Origin: Pachypanchax playfairii
Lineage: Eukaryota > Chordata > Actinopteri > Cyprinodontiformes > Aplocheilidae
DNA: 64,000 nt
Assembly: GCA_006937955.1 (NCBI GenBank)
Contig: SSNP01000137.1
Coordinates: 533,129-597,128, forward strand
Reading direction: 5' to 3'
This document shows, in pieces, positions 9,774-21,602 of the stretch (its first letter is position 1; each line of letters begins with the position of its first letter). The translations under genes and the position numbers were made by a program. The notes beneath the pieces are model-generated. The model did not search any database. It saw only the letters and a list, made by a program, of their open reading frames with translations, and was not told where the DNA came from.

Positions 9774-10814
9774 GACCTTTCGCCGAGCCCCGCCCCCTTA
9801 GTTACTGTCGCTACGCCCGCCACTTGTCCAGCGAAGTTAAATCCTGTAAGAAATCAGCGAGCTTTCAGTGGGATCGTGTTTAAATATCACAAAAATTGTA
9901 AATTTATGTTTGTGTGGGCTGCACATGTCCTAGTTGAACATCCAACAATCAGGAATAACTGTGCTTTCAGTGACTTTTGGTTTCACAAGAAATGCGCTTG
10001 TGTGGGACTTTTCTTCAGACAGTGAACTTTATTTGGATAAATACCTCCGCAATATACTCCAGATCGACGCAGGAGGGGATTACAGTATGCAGTGGAGGGA
10101 TATATTCAGAATAAAAAGACACGCAATGAAGGAGATACGACTGCTATCGAGGCTAATGCTTACACCGGCCGGTCTGAAGCTAAATCTCAGAGGTAGGTTT
10201 TCCGTTCATAAAATGCTTCATACAAGATAAAAACAATGTTATTTAAAGTTGCTTGTTAGGGCACTATGTTTGACTTTGTTGTAAACTGATGAAAAGTAAA
10301 GTGAGAGACACTACAGTCAACACACAACAACAGCAGCTAACGGTAGCTCACATGTTAACTAATGTTGGCTAAAGCTAAAGGGCTTGTTAAACTTAGTTTA
10401 GAGAGTAGGTTAACAATCTGACAATGATATCCATGATAATCATAACTTTGGTCTGATTTGTGTTCTTGCCTCCAGTTAGTAGATCTAGACAACACGGTAA
10501 GTAGTTAGCTTTTAGCCTTACCTTTGAGCAGACGTATTTATGCTTCGTAATTTCCTGACACATTTAACTGAAGTGGGGGCTGTCCGTTCTGTTTTATCCA
10601 TTGCAGGCACCGCTCACGTTGTGTTTTCGGTTTAGGAAATGAAAAGAAAAAAACTCCTCCAGATAATCAATCAGGATATCCAGTGTTCGATTTACAAATA
10701 ACATGGGACTGTCCTGCTTGGAGTCAGTGTTTGCCGGAACTACTCGCATAGTAATGGTTGCTATGATGTGTGATTTGACAATAACCATTTTGGGGGAGGG
10801 GCCGGCGAAAGGTC
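9774..10814. mobile_element. 1.04-kb TIR element with AATT target repeats
   Basis: Ends GACCTTTCGCCGAGCCCCGC and, inverted, GACCTTTCGCCGGCCCCTCC, flanked by AATT on both sides (9770-9773, 10815-10818). It is nested in the hAT terminus. A possible exon-like stretch (9930-10190) ends before a GTAGGT, but no known domain was recognised. Probably non-autonomous; superfamily not assigned. Confidence 0.65.
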
Positions 10815-11250
10815 AATTTCCTAATTTGATTCAATTTCGATTCATAAGGTTCTGTATTGATTAATCGCGATTCGATTCAATTCAGTCTGGTCATAAATAA
10901 TTAAAATGGCTCAACTGCGTTTTAAAATACAAATGTACTTTATTTTTTCTTCACCAGAAACAGGTTTTTAACAAATAACAAACTGAGGCATTCACAAAGC
11001 TTCAATCCAAAATAGAGGCTATTGAGGGGCAGAGAACCAGTAGAAGATAGTATTTTTTCTGAGGCAAGATGGTGATGTTTAAGGTAAAAAAACCAGACCA
11101 CAGTTTAAACATGAACTGTAAACAAAACTGTCTTAATTCTCAGTCACTTCTCACCAACTTTGAGCTTCTTGTGCAGGAAAATGACCTCTTCATCTTCCTA
11201 TAATTTGACACATCCTGGTGTCTTTAGTCTCTTTTTGGACACAATGGTCT

Positions 11251-12964
11251 TCAAAATTCAACAAATAAGTGCAAAACTTTGAGATTCTTGTGCAGGAAAA
11301 GGAGCTCATTAACATGATCTGGGGTGAGGCAGCTTCTTTTAGCAGTGACGATATCGCCTGCTGTTGAAAATACCCTCTCCGATGCAATGCTGGTACCTGG
11401 GACACAAAGGTATTGCTTTGCAAGGCGAGCCAAAAGTGGATACTCCCTGTCATTTGACCTCCACCAGGTCAGAGGATTTTCATTCAGTCCAGCTGGATCC
11501 TCTGCCCTGTATCTTCTAATTTCATCTTCAGCTCTCATTGCTGGAGTTTTATGGCCATGTTCCTTCACTGTTGTTGGCAAGTAGACTGCCCCAAGGAGAG
11601 ACTCCAAGGTGCTGGACATCTTGCGCTTTTTGGATGAAGTTGCATCCCCCATATCTTCAGCTAGTTCATCAGCATCCTTACCATCAGTATTTAGCTAGTG
11701 AATAAGACAAGGGGGGGCAACACAGAAATGAAGTACAACATTCCTGATCCATCCGAAAATCTTATAAATCTCAATGAAACATTCATATTAAATTGAACTT
11801 TTTTTTTTTTTCAAAATTCTTACCTCAAGTGTCGCATTGGCAGCCTTGGTCTGCAGTCTGGAGAATGTGTCATCTCGCTCTTCAGCAGACAGGAATGGTA
11901 GGGCCTTAAAGCGAGGATCCAGCGCAGATGCTGCACACAATGTGTTCTTCTGTGCATCATATCTTTAAGACATTTAACAAATAACTCTTTTTAGGAGGAT
12001 AAACATAGCGTGCTGCATACTAATATATCCATACAAGCAAACAAAAAAGCGCTTGGATGAATGATTACAGCTACAAGTAAGAAAAGTACAAAATTGTGCT
12101 TTCCTTTTGTAATTTTTTTTAATTTGGCCTACTACATAGACAGACAGACAGACAGAGAGCTTATCTTGTTTTTAAGTTACTCCTTACAGCAGCCTTCAGG
12201 TCCCTCACCACGACGGAGTGTCCAGGGCTCGGGGTAAAGGCCCCCTGCAGCAAGAAGTGGTGCGATGACGGACAGAGTTGGTTGCTTGTCCTCCGACATT
12301 GAGAGTGTAGTTTCTTTCATTGGTTTCAAGACACGCACCAAATCTTCGGCAATCATTACACCCTCCTCTGTTAAGGTGCACAGATCTTTTTCTTTTCTTC
12401 GCATATCTTGTGAAAGGAGAGTGGCAGAGATGGCTGTCCAAAGCACTGTTCCACCTCGTCACAACATCTACTGTTAGCTTGTGCACTGGTAGTTGTAGCA
12501 GCTTCTGTTTTTCTTTAAGTATGTGGTTTTCCGTGATACTCCAGTGAAAGAACATTGCTATACGCCTGACTCAAGCCAGTAGACGTGACACGGCTGGGAC
12601 CCGCTTGTGAGGCTAAGTTCAGTGTGTGCGCGAAGCAGCCAACGTGCATTAGCTGCATCATTTCCACCGCTCGAACCATATTTGCAGCGTTGTCCGTCAC
12701 AACAGCTGGGTCTTTGCTGGTCAGCCCCCGTTCCTGTATGGTCACCGTCAACATATCAGCAATATTACCAGAGGTGTGGCTCGTAAGAACCTCGGTGGTC
12801 TGTAGCACATGAGATGCTAGGCACCACTCGTCAATGTAGTGAGAAGTCACCGTCATGTATGACTGGGTTGACAGTGAGGTCCAGGTGTCGCACGTTATGC
12901 CAACCCTCTTTGCTGACATCATTTTCGTCTGGATATCTTCTTTTACAGATTTATACATCATCAA
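11251..12964 (-). pseudogene. hAT transposase, ZBED1-like, frameshifted
   Basis: Minus-strand RNase H-fold hAT transposase. The first block (12964-12560) has GITCDTWTSLSTQSYMTVT, VVTDNAANMVRAVEMM and HVGCFAHTLNLASQ, which carry the catalytic Asp residues and the CxxH-type motif of this group. After frameshifts near 12555 and 12440 come KLTVDVVTRWNSALD and DKQPTLSVIAPLL. An exon at 11960-11824 reads SALDPRFKALPFLS between AG and GTAAG. The final exon (from about 11698) holds the dimerisation segment WWRSNDREYPLLARLAKQYL and ASERVFSTAGDIVTAKRSCL, ending at 11251. The N-terminal BED finger is absent. Not functional. Confidence 0.85.
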
Positions 12965-13268
12965 TCAAATCAAAATTAATCCCCGAAGGGAAATTAAGTG
13001 TTGTTGTATCTCAGTTCTTCTTCAGGGAGCCATTGTAGAAGGTTATAGCTGTGGGCAAGAAGGATCTCCTGTAGCAGTCTGTGCTGCAGCGGATCTGAAG
13101 AAGCCTTTGACTGAAGACACTATATTGTTACTGTGTTATGAAGAGGATGATGAGGGTTCTTCATGATGATTTTCATTTTCTGAACCTTCCTCCTTTGGAC
13201 AATCAACAGTCAAGAGACTCCAGATCAGTCCCCAGAACAGAACCGGTCCTCCTTATCAGTCTGTTCAA
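12962..13268 (-). mobile_element. LINE 3' end (5'-truncated), minus strand
   Basis: Minus-strand 3' end: C-terminal coding remnants, then TTAATTTCCCTTCGGGGATTAA and a TTTGAT-repeat tail at 12962. It matches the copies at 58026-59050 and 59647-59885, and has only one copy of the 36-bp unit expanded at 58.1 kb. Confidence 0.75.
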
Positions 13269-13271
13269 CCT

Positions 13272-13620
13272 AGGGCTGGGCGATATATCGAGCTTTTTAA
13301 ATATATCAAAAATTTTTCATAAACGATATAGAAAAATTAACTATCGTTTTTCTCGAGATGGCTTATTTTAAGTTGAAATTACAGCGGCAGAGTCGCTGCT
13401 CTCCTTGTTTCCTCCTTCCCCGTCTGTCTTGCACACGGCTCCGCCTCTGTGGTGCAGCTGAGCAACCTGCCTGCTTGTGCTTAACAGCTGAGACGTTGTC
13501 AAGCACACACACATGTGTCCTGTCGCTCGTGACAGCCTCACATCATGGTCACAGACAAACGATGGAAAAATTCAACACAGAACTGCGCAGTAAAATGAAA
13601 ATAATGGCTCGCTGATTTGG
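13272..13620. repeat. hAT-like MITE fragment
   Basis: Starts AGGGCTGGGCGATATATCGA and is closely similar to 47965-48150. Non-coding; the second terminus was not found. Confidence 0.5.
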
Positions 13621-14844
13621 AGGTGTTTTGGATTGAACGGCAGAAACATGTATTCTACAGAGTGCACCGAAAACACGTCCTAATCAAAGGTTCAATCACA
13701 TGTAATGTCTTTCAGCACTTACAGCAGCGGCATAAAGCTGCACTGTGTTAAACTGCGACCGTAACTCGGATAGTAAAATCTCCTCAGCCTTCCATCCTGA
13801 AACAGGCAGAACGCTCTGACCCGTTCAGTCCCATATGAGCAGAAAAGCACGAAAGCACGTGCCAACACACGTTTTTCATGACAACTGTTCAGCTTCAAAC
13901 AGCTAGTTAAATATAAGCACTACCAACCCGAAATTATTTCGCAAGAAAAGTTTGACAAAAAATGTGTGCAGATGTAATGGTGCGTTCACACCGGCCCAAC
14001 CATCAACTTCATAAGCACACACACACAGAGTATCTGAATCAGACATTTGCTGCTTTTTTTCTTAAATTTTATTCAAATGTTGAAATTGTCTATAAATATA
14101 AGCGAATGAAAACATGATTGAACAAGTTAAGAGGGATTGTCCTTAAAGCTTTAAAGTACAGTATGTAAGAATTAAACCTTGTTGTCAAATCTGAGTCCTG
14201 CAATTCAAGTAGAAATTAAGTCATTTGCACTCAACCACTCACCCCCTTCCCTTCCTGATTTTTCTGCAAGGTTGCCAGTTCCAATGTTAATTCTCATGTA
14301 GTTTTTCTTGTATTTGTTAAATTTGTGGGAATGTCTGAAGGCCTATTTGTTCAGCTTTGAGTTTTCCTCAAGTGTGTTTGAACACCCCATCACATGAACT
14401 AAGGGTGCAGTTTGGCTTCTCAGTTGGAAGGATGCGGTAGTTTCTAACTTTTTGCTTCTGGTCGTTGTGGAATTGTAACTGCTTGTGTTGAAGACTTGGC
14501 AACCTTGCAGGCTCACATGTGATTCATTATGGAACCAGAAGGTCTGCACATGTAAATACTGATTCCAGTCCTAACTTTTTAAAGGGAGAGAAACTGGCGA
14601 CCACCCAGCCGGCTAAGATCAAGATCTGTTACAGTGTGACTTTATTTTCAGCATCGGTGGGACATTAGACTGTTGTTTGAGTATTTCACTGGGAAATTCT
14701 TACATATTGTACCTTTTAAAGTAAACAAAGACTCTGTCGAGCATTAGATGTTCTGACATCAAATCAGTGACCTTGTGACCTCAGCAGTGAAACATGGGAT
14801 GTTTGTGTGAATATAAAGTTAACATTAATGTACATGTGTTTCAG

Positions 14845-16016
14845 TGATTCCTGCAGATGTTCAACAGACCATGTTGATTAAACAAGAAGCTCCTGAAGAA
14901 TGGAGGCCTGCTGTGGATCAGAAGATACAAGAAACCCTCAACATAAAGGAGGAAGAGGAGAAACTCTGGATCAGTCTGGAGGAAGAGCAGCTCAGTGTGA
15001 AGGAGGAGACTGATGCCACCAGGTTTCCTCTGACAGCAGTTTCTTTGAAGAGGGTGCATGATGAAGAAAATCCTTTGTTTCTACAGCTTCATCAACATCA
15101 ATCAGGTAAACATGGAGATCTTCCAACCAGCAGCTCAGCTGACCAGATGACAGCAGAAACTGGTGTAAAGGACTATGTAGGAGCTGAAACCACCCAGAAC
15201 CCAGATCCAAATACTAACAAATATGATTCTAGCCCTTCAGAAACTGATGTCACTGTGGATGAGGAGGAGCACGAGGATGTGAACAATACTGACTCTCAAC
15301 TGCAACACGTGTCAGACTCTGGAAAAAAATCATTTAGTTGTGATGAATGTGGTAAAAAATTTACCACTAAAGTTAATTTAAACACACATATGAGAGTCCA
15401 CACAGGTCAGAAACCATTTTGTTGTGAGGTTTGTGGACAAAGCTTTAGTAGAAAGGAAAATTTAAACACACACATGAGAGTCCACACAGGTCTTAAGCCA
15501 TTTTGTTGTGAGGTTTGTGGACAAAGCTTTTGTCGAAAGGCACATTTAAATAGACATTTGAGAATCCACACAGGTCAGAAACCATTTTGTTGTGAGGTCT
15601 GTGGACAGAGCTTTCGGCAAATGTCAGGTTTAAACACACATTTGAGAATCCACACAGGTCAGAAACCATTTTCCTGTGAGGTTTGTGGACAAAGCTTTTG
15701 TCAAAGGTCAAGTTTAAACAATCATATGAGAATCCACACAGGTGTGAAACCATTTTGTTGTCAGGTTTGTGGACAAAACTTTTGTCGAAAGGCACATTTA
15801 AACAGACATTTGAGAATCCACACAGGTCAAAAACCATTTTCCTGTCAGGTTTGTGGGCAAAGCTTTAATCAAAATGGAAATTTAAACACACATATGAGAA
15901 TCCACACAGGTCAGAAACCATTTTGTTGTAAAGTTTGTGGCCAAAGTTTTAGTCACAAGTTATCTTTAAACACACATATGAGAATCCACACAGACAGAAA
16001 TGATGTTTCCTTGTGA
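14845..16016 (+). CDS. C2H2 zinc-finger protein, unit 1, exon 2 (8 fingers)
   Basis: Probable nuclear DNA-binding protein. The exon starts after TTTCAG at 14844 in phase 1 and stays open to TGA at 16016. It encodes an acidic N-terminal segment (VIPADVQQTMLIKQE..., IKEEEEKLWISLEEEQL, DEEEHED) usual in fish zinc-finger genes, then eight tandem C2H2 fingers joined by TGQKP-type linkers. Helix residues (-1,2,3,6) are T-V-N-T, R-E-N-T, R-A-H-R, Q-S-G-T, Q-S-S-N, R-A-H-R, Q-G-N-T, H-L-S-T; fingers 3 and 6 share one helix. Normal exon 1 has lost its ATG, so any protein would need another start such as the ATG at residue 10 of the exon (about 381 aa). It may be a pseudogene despite the open exon. Confidence 0.85.
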
Positions 16017-16019
16017 GCA

Positions 16020-16250
16020 GTGAGACTCCAAGACTACGTTCAGACTTCAGGTCTTAAAGCTCAGTTCCGATTTTATTTCGTGAGATCTAATCTTTTTGCA
16101 ACGTCTTTCATATTGCAAATGAAATGTGACCTGAATGTGACTTGCTGTCTGAACGGAATGCGTCTTGAATGTGTCACACATGTGCAGTCGAGGGAACATT
16201 GACGCCACACACACATATCCGTTAAAACCAAGCTTACCACTGTTATTCTT
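16020..16250. repeat. MITE-like 3' flank shared with unit 2
   Basis: Contains GACCTGAATGTGACTTGCTG and TGTCTGAACGGAATGCGTCT, matching 46612-46790. In unit 2 the matching second terminus is at about 48200-48239; here only the left part is kept. Confidence 0.55.
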
Positions 16251-16449
16251 GTGAAATTATCAATAGGTTTGATGTGTCACATGCAGTGTTAAATTTGTCG
16301 ACTAAAATATTTTGTCATAATTTTAGTCACGAATATATTTTTGCGGATGAAAACGAAACGAAAACTAAAATAGACGGCCCTATTTGAGACGATTATTATG
16401 ACTAAAATTATGTTACTTTTCATTGACAAATAAAAGACGACACGAAAAT

Positions 16450-17478
16450 TGCTGGGTTTCACTCACGTGACTCGGAAGCCGCGCGAAACTCAAATGGGGG
16501 GCAGGAAGTGTTTCACTTGGCCACAACAACACAGCGCGATGTCTGAAAGCAACTATAGTACGACTTTAAATGGACTAGCACAGACGCGATATCACGAAAA
16601 AATATATCTTCATTTAGGTTATGACCCATATAGTTTAAAAAAATCTGACTTTAAATACAGTCTGGAGGATTTACCCTGTATTGAAGCTATCGACATAACT
16701 CTCGTCCTGCATACCTCTTTTTACACAGCAAATCAAATAAAAGCCTGGAAGCCTACAACTATTTTCTATCAGTTTGGATCAACGATTTAGGATCCAGAGA
16801 AGCTTTAAATGACTGTCGTCTTGTTTTTGGACGGGTAAGTCGTGAGTTGTGCTACTTTTAATTTGTGATAATAATACTATTGCTAATGCTAATAACGAGT
16901 GTGTTTATGTGCTAGTATCTACATGTAATACCTTATTATGCCTTTTTAAATCCAATTTGTTTGATTTTTAAGTAATTTCTCTCTATATATTTCTATAATG
17001 TAGTTCAACCATTTACAGAGATCCACAGAACCCCCCATAAAAACGTGGTTTGTCGCCAGAGGAAAACTTGTTTATCTGCCATTTTTGTAGATGTGTTTCT
17101 AAGTAAATGTTCACTAAAACACTAGAACATTTATTAAACCCTTTTATTAAACATTTTAGAAAGCAATCGCTGCAAACTCTAGCATTGTCTGTTTCTGCGC
17201 GTCTTGTTTTTAGCTCGAGATAAGTGATCCATTTCTGCCGTCTTCTTTCGGTAAGTTTTTTAAAATTAAGACCTTTGTGGCACACGAATTTCGAGACACG
17301 AAAAAAAACGTTTGTCTTTCTCCCGATTAGAGCGGTTGCAACAACCGTAGACCGCACAGATTTTGGGCATTTTTAAGCCGAATCAGCAGAGTTCAGCAGG
17401 GTTCTGTGCAGCGGCGGTTACTTCCTGACCCCCATCTGCATTTGGTGACGTCAACGCAACGTCATGTGAAACCCAGCA
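16450..17478 (+). mobile_element. ISL2EU-like element remnant, AT target duplication
   Basis: TGCTGGGTTTCA at 16450 and its inverse TGAAACCCAGCA ending at 17478, flanked by AT at 16448-16449 and 17479-17480. It is nested in the hAT-like element. It carries the first exon of a protein resembling the accessory YqaJ-type protein of ISL2EU transposons. No transposase frame remains. The family is inferred from the TIR, AT flank and exon. Confidence 0.55.
16539..16834 (+). pseudogene. First exon of ISL2EU-associated protein, one frameshift
   Basis: ATG at 16539 opens MSESNYSTTLNGLAQTRYHE, then LHLGYDPYSLKKSDF and a segment around SFYTANQIKAWK. A one-base deletion near 16750 shifts the frame; the original frame then reads AYNYFLSVWINDLGSREAL and ends at GACGG|GTAAGT (donor at 16835). 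The SFYT...KAYKSLEAYN-like pattern is known to me from fish proteins with SWIM/YqaJ regions linked to ISL2EU elements. The nuclease domain itself is not in this fragment, so the function is inferred. Confidence 0.5.
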
Positions 17479-17756
17479 ATAGACAGTGACGAAATCCAAT
17501 CAGAAGAAAAGAAAGATGCAGAGAGGAATCAGTCAAAAAGCTAAAAGCTTTAAGAAAATGTCCATACTATATTGCAGTTGTTAAATTAATACTTCAGAAA
17601 ATATACTTATTTCAGACGACTAAAACTGCCACATATTTTCGTCAACTAAAATTAGACTACAATTAAAACTAGTTTAGTGACTAAATTTGTGACATAAATT
17701 GAAAAGAATTTTAGTCAAAAGACTATGACTAAAACTAAATTAACATTGGTGTCATG

Positions 17757-17941
17757 ACCCCCTTCCTATTGACAAAATAAAAGTTGGATCCAAGATGGCC
17801 GACTTCAAAATGGCCTCCATGGTCATCACCCATCTTGAAAAGTTTGCCCCCTCACATATACTAATGTGCCACAAACAGGGCGTTAATATCACCAACCATT
17901 CCCATTTTATTAAGGCGTATCCATATAAATGGCCCACTCTG
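17757..17941. repeat. Fish interspersed repeat fragment
   Basis: Non-coding segment with CAAGATGGCCGACTTCAAAA, ATATACTAATGTGCCACAAA and ATATAAATGGCCCAC, a pattern common to dispersed fish DNA repeats. It adjoins a truncated pogo-like MITE. Family not assigned. Confidence 0.4.
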
Positions 17942-18492
17942 TAGTTACTTGACCATACTCCTCTGCTGGTGTTCTCCCACACACTCCCGCTGTTAGGTGT
18001 GTGGAACTAGACTGCTCTGGCGTTTGCGCACGTGTGTCTGGCGCATCTGTCTGAAGTTGACAGACGGTTGCAAAAAAAAATCACCTACTTCTTCAGTGTG
18101 AAATAGTGTCAAATGTAACATTTGTTCTAGTTTTTATTGCCCGATCATGAGTTCTTAATATCCGATATAGAAAACCGTTCTGTTCTTTTACTAACTGTAA
18201 CTTAATCTGTGTTGTTACCGTCGCCTCTATGCACGCGGTTCTGGTGCATCTGTGTCATATTGGATGTGCTATATGAGTATATAACTCGTTTTTTTTTTTT
18301 TTTAGATTTTTAGTCTCCTAATATATTTTAATTGCATAATTACATTTAATCATTTCCAATTATCTGTTATTAATACCGTACACTGCTACCCGTGTTTACA
18401 GTCCAAAAGACCACCGACGGATAAATGCACACAACGGTTATATGCACAAAACTGCTGGGCATCGATGTCGTGCATATAACATTTGACCACTG
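17942..18492. mobile_element. Pogo-like MITE, left end truncated
   Basis: Aligns with 48850-49402 (GTTACTTGACC, TCTGCTGGTGTTCTCCCACA, ACAGTCCAAA-GACCACCGAC). The right end ATTTGACCACTG is followed by TA at 18493. The left TIR is missing, joined instead to the preceding repeat. Confidence 0.65.
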
Positions 18493-18944
18493 TACTTTTA
18501 CTTATTTTATATATATAAAATAGTCATTCATAGACAGTTTGAACATTTGAAAAAAAATGTACGAAAAAAAGCGACAGATTTATGATTCAGATACCCTGTG
18601 TGTGTGTGCACACGTACGTGAGTGAGTGAGTTAGTCAGCCAACCCCCCGGCCATTGGTTCGTCTATCAACGCTTTTTTTATTCACGTAATCAACTCCACC
18701 ACCTTCTCAATTCCATCAATTCTATACTTGTTTGGAATAACTCTGAACAACAAGATTGCTTCAAAGCAATTTCACAGACTCTGATTCTCCATTCCGCCTT
18801 AATCTTCTCTCTCGTTCTGACTGCCTGGCTCCGCCCCCACTCCATAAGCCTTTATAACAAGGTGAGAAAGGAAGATCTCACTCAGAGAAGTGCACCACTG
18901 CCCCCCCTCCGTCTATGGCACTGAATGAGGTAATTAACTTAGAC
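18493..18944. other. No gene recognised
   Basis: AT-rich with a short TG run near 18600. The frame at 18622-18924 has no recognisable domain. Confidence 0.4.
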
Positions 18945-19230
18945 ATCTTGGTTTCTCACCATTGACTGTTCTCTGTGTCATCCACCAATATTGTTGTTTT
19001 CTTTTCGCCTCCGCCTGCTCAACAGTTTTTTCATCCAGTGGCTTTAAATTATTATTAGCATTTTTAAAAATATTTTTGGGAAAAGTTCTGTCTAATGAGT
19101 TAGAAAATCTAACTGATGTAAATGTTTCTTTTAATTTGGTTTATTCTGATTCAAATCTTTTTCATAGATTTTTAGATGACTGTTATACACACTGATTGTT
19201 CTAAGAATATCCGTATGAATAAATAAAGAA
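18945..19230 (+). repeat. 3' flank of zinc-finger unit 1, duplicated in unit 2
   Basis: CAGTGGCTTTAAAT through GATTGTTCTAAGAATATCCG and AATAAATAAAG match 48525-48686 plus 49405-49420 of unit 2. In unit 2 a pogo-like MITE sits inside it; here the site is empty. AATAAATAAAG near 19208 could be a polyadenylation signal. Confidence 0.7.
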
Positions 19231-19260
19231 AGCAAAATAAACAATTTCCTGTTAAATTGA

Positions 19261-20280
19261 AAAAAAAAAACCATTTAGATAATTTTAATACATGTTTGTT
19301 AATCTGTCAGCTACGTAGATGTTTTATTTTTAATTTCATTTTTCCAAATTTTTTAAATATACTGTTTCTGAAGAACTAGAATTATGAAGTTTAAAAATGT
19401 AAGATACTTCTGCATTTATTAAATGTTACTATGTAGTTGTGTTGCAGTTTACAGCTTTGTCATTTGAATCAATTTGTTTTTGCCATGTTGAATAAAAATT
19501 ATAATAGACTTGAGAGACTTTTTTTGGTTTTCATGATTCTCAAACGATGTTTAATTGTTTTCAACTGTGTGAAGTTATGTTTGACGGCTGGACTAGAATG
19601 CGTAAAACATAACTTCAGTGTTTATTTAAAAGGTTTATTGAGAATACACAGAGTAAAAGAACCCAGATCATCTCAGGCACTGGTTGATTATCTTCAGGGC
19701 AAAATGTGACAAAGAGAAAAGACAAGTTAAACTTTGTTCAAATGAATTCATTGCTTTCTCTGAAATGTGTGGTACCTTCTTTAAAGGTCCTATATCTTCC
19801 ACTTTATTTGTAAAGTGCATTTAAAACATGGCATTACAACCAACCAAAGCGCTGAACATAAAAGCATCAGTAAAAGACTACAATTAAAACACATTAAAAT
19901 CAAGAAGCTAAAACTGATAAAACAAACAAAGGGATTGATACAAACATACCATTTAAAAGATGAGCATCAAAAAGAGGATATAAGCAAAATATAACCAAAG
20001 GAAGGTTTTTCATGCAAAATCACTTTTTGGCACTTTTAACCATGTTGTGATGCTTTGAGATAATATTACATAATATAAGTGACAAGTGTCCATTTCATTA
20101 TGTTTGACTTCCTGAGGTATTATGAAGATATGAACAGCAAATGTAATTTCAGAAAGTCAAATACTGTTTTGAAGATTTGCAACACTTCATTGGAACACAC
20201 TGAATTAAGTTACATTGTTCTAGATCCATCCATCCATCCATCCGATATACGCTGCCAGGGACTGAAGATCTATAAGGGGG
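19261..20280. other. Non-coding, with L2-like 3' tail
   Basis: 19795-19960 resembles an L2 3' tail in minus orientation (TTTATTTGTAAAGTGCATTT, CAAAGCGCTGAA). The rest shows no gene; the frame at 19437-19709 lacks any domain. (CATC)n at 20225-20243 is short. Confidence 0.45.
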
Positions 20281-20589
20281 CCCTTGCATACCCCACTAGG
20301 TCCAAACACAAGTACCTCAGTTTTGTTTTATTTGAGAGATAGGATGTTTAGGGCCATCCAGGCTTGAAACATCCTCTAGACAATGGTCATATGGATAAAA
20401 GAGGTTCTATTTAACAGAGGTCAAGTTCATATACCGACAAAGTCACACGATTGGAGGTGACCTGGGTGATGTCATGGTAGCCTATATATACCTAAGTCAC
20501 CCAGAGCATGTCTCTTTCCTATGTCTCGCTTCGCGCAGAGATAACTTTTGAAAACTTCATTTGTTTGCTAATCTCGCTTGTAGATTTCC

Positions 20590-20960
20590 AAACCTTCTGG
20601 TCGGTGCTAGGTTTTATTACCTGGTCCTCCGGAGGCTGCGAAACACGGCTTGATGGCTTTCCCCCGACATGTCCTGGTCAAAGATAACACCCAGGTTCTT
20701 TACCTTCTTGTTGGAGGCCAAATTAATGCCATCCAACGTTAATGACTGACTACACAACTTGTTCCTAAGGTTCTCAGGCCCAAAAGTCACAACCTCTGTC
20801 TTGTCCGAGTTTAAAAGCAAAAAATTAAGCGTCATCCAAGATTTTACATCATTAAGACAAGATTGTAATATCTGTAACTGGTTGGTCTCATCAGGCTTCA
20901 TTGATAGATATAACTGAGTATCATCAGCATAAAATGGAATTTTATACCGTGTTGTCTAAT
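20590..20960 (-). pseudogene. L2-clade LINE reverse transcriptase fragment
   Basis: Minus strand encodes the region from the catalytic Y-A-D-D through TQLYLSMKPDE, LNSDKTEVVTFGPENL and KVKNLGVIFDQDMS, typical of L2 RT after the palm domain. It is truncated on both sides and has no intact start or stop. Confidence 0.75.
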
Positions 20961-21083
20961 AATTTTACCAAGCGGTAAAATATACTGTATATAGTAATGC
21001 TTTTAAATCTTACCTGTATAGATATCACCAGAGCAAACCTGTATCTGTGTCACAGCTTTGCACTAATGATTTGAAATGTCACA

Positions 21084-21602
21084 TTGATTGTTGTGCTGCG
21101 TTGTGAGTATTTAAAAGAATTCCTTTCACATTTAAAAACACACCTGAAAGAAGGCACAACTGTAATTTGTCCATTTCAACAGTGCAAAAGAATGTTTACT
21201 GTTTTGTCAACATTCACATCACACATATCACGTTATTATAAAGGAAAGACAGAGCACAGTCTACTTGAAACCATTTTCCAAGGTAACCGTAAGGAACCTG
21301 CAGTGTGTCAGTCTGAGGACAGGTGTGAGACTGCTGCCTTAGGTGAAGTGACAATGGAACAACCAGATATTGCCCCACTTGGAAATGCAGATGACGACAT
21401 GTTTCTAAAAAATATGGCCATGTTCTATTTGAAGCTGCAAGCAAAGTTGTTGCTTCCAGCATCTGTGATTCAAACTGTCATTGAAGGATTCCAGGAAGTA
21501 CATGACATCAATCAGTTAAATATGTTATGTAACCTAAAAGAGAAACTGATCTCACGTGGAGTTCCTGAGGCAGATGTAAATTCACTAATAGATGAGGTCA
21601 AA
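21084..21602 (+). pseudogene. EnSpm/CACTA-like transposase gene, N-terminal exon
   Basis: Opens a broken multi-exon gene on the plus strand. It carries a C2H2-like finger (ICPFQQC ... FTSHISRYYKG), preceded by EFLSHLKTHLKEGTTV, and a linker with FYLKLQAKLLLPASVIQ. The series finger, NPLG motif region and PLKPKHH region is the order I know from animal EnSpm/CACTA-like transposases. Coding similarity stops near 21602 at a GC-rich repeat. Later pieces lie at 23120-23598, 25796-26780 and 27000-27760. The family name is inferred. Confidence 0.55.

Larger units (their letters stand above)
9752..12964 (-). mobile_element. hAT transposon (ZBED1-like), 5' part missing, hosting a nested element
   Basis: The terminus-like TAGGGCTGGGTATTG at 9752 and the AATTTGATTCAATTTCGATTC region at 10815 onward flank a nested 1-kb element. 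Minus-strand hAT transposase follows at 11251-12964. The N-terminal side is cut off at 12962 by a LINE 3' end. Confidence 0.7.
6879..14844 (+). other. Intron of zinc-finger unit 1
   Basis: Phase-1 intron from GT at 6879 to TTTCAG ending at 14844. 6879-7460 is closely similar to unit 2's intron (42013-42540), and the last 200 bp match unit 2's intron end. The middle is filled by later insertions (L2, hAT, MITEs, LINE 3' end). Between 13620 and 14650 no gene or clear repeat was recognised. Confidence 0.75.
16284..17748. mobile_element. hAT-like non-autonomous element
   Basis: CAGTGTTAAATTT at 16284 faces TAAATTAACATTG ending at 17748, with TTTAGTC-rich subterminal repeats on both arms. The flanks GTCACATG and GTGTCATG are 8 bp and agree at 6 positions, which fits a decayed 8-bp hAT target duplication. 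It hosts the nested element at 16450-17478. Confidence 0.6.

Noticed and set aside
15493..15837. Antisense repetitive frame under the zinc-finger exon
   Set aside because: Periodicity is inherited from the 84-bp finger repeat on the other strand.
19437..19709. 90-codon plus-strand frame
   Set aside because: AT-rich sequence with no domain or splice context.
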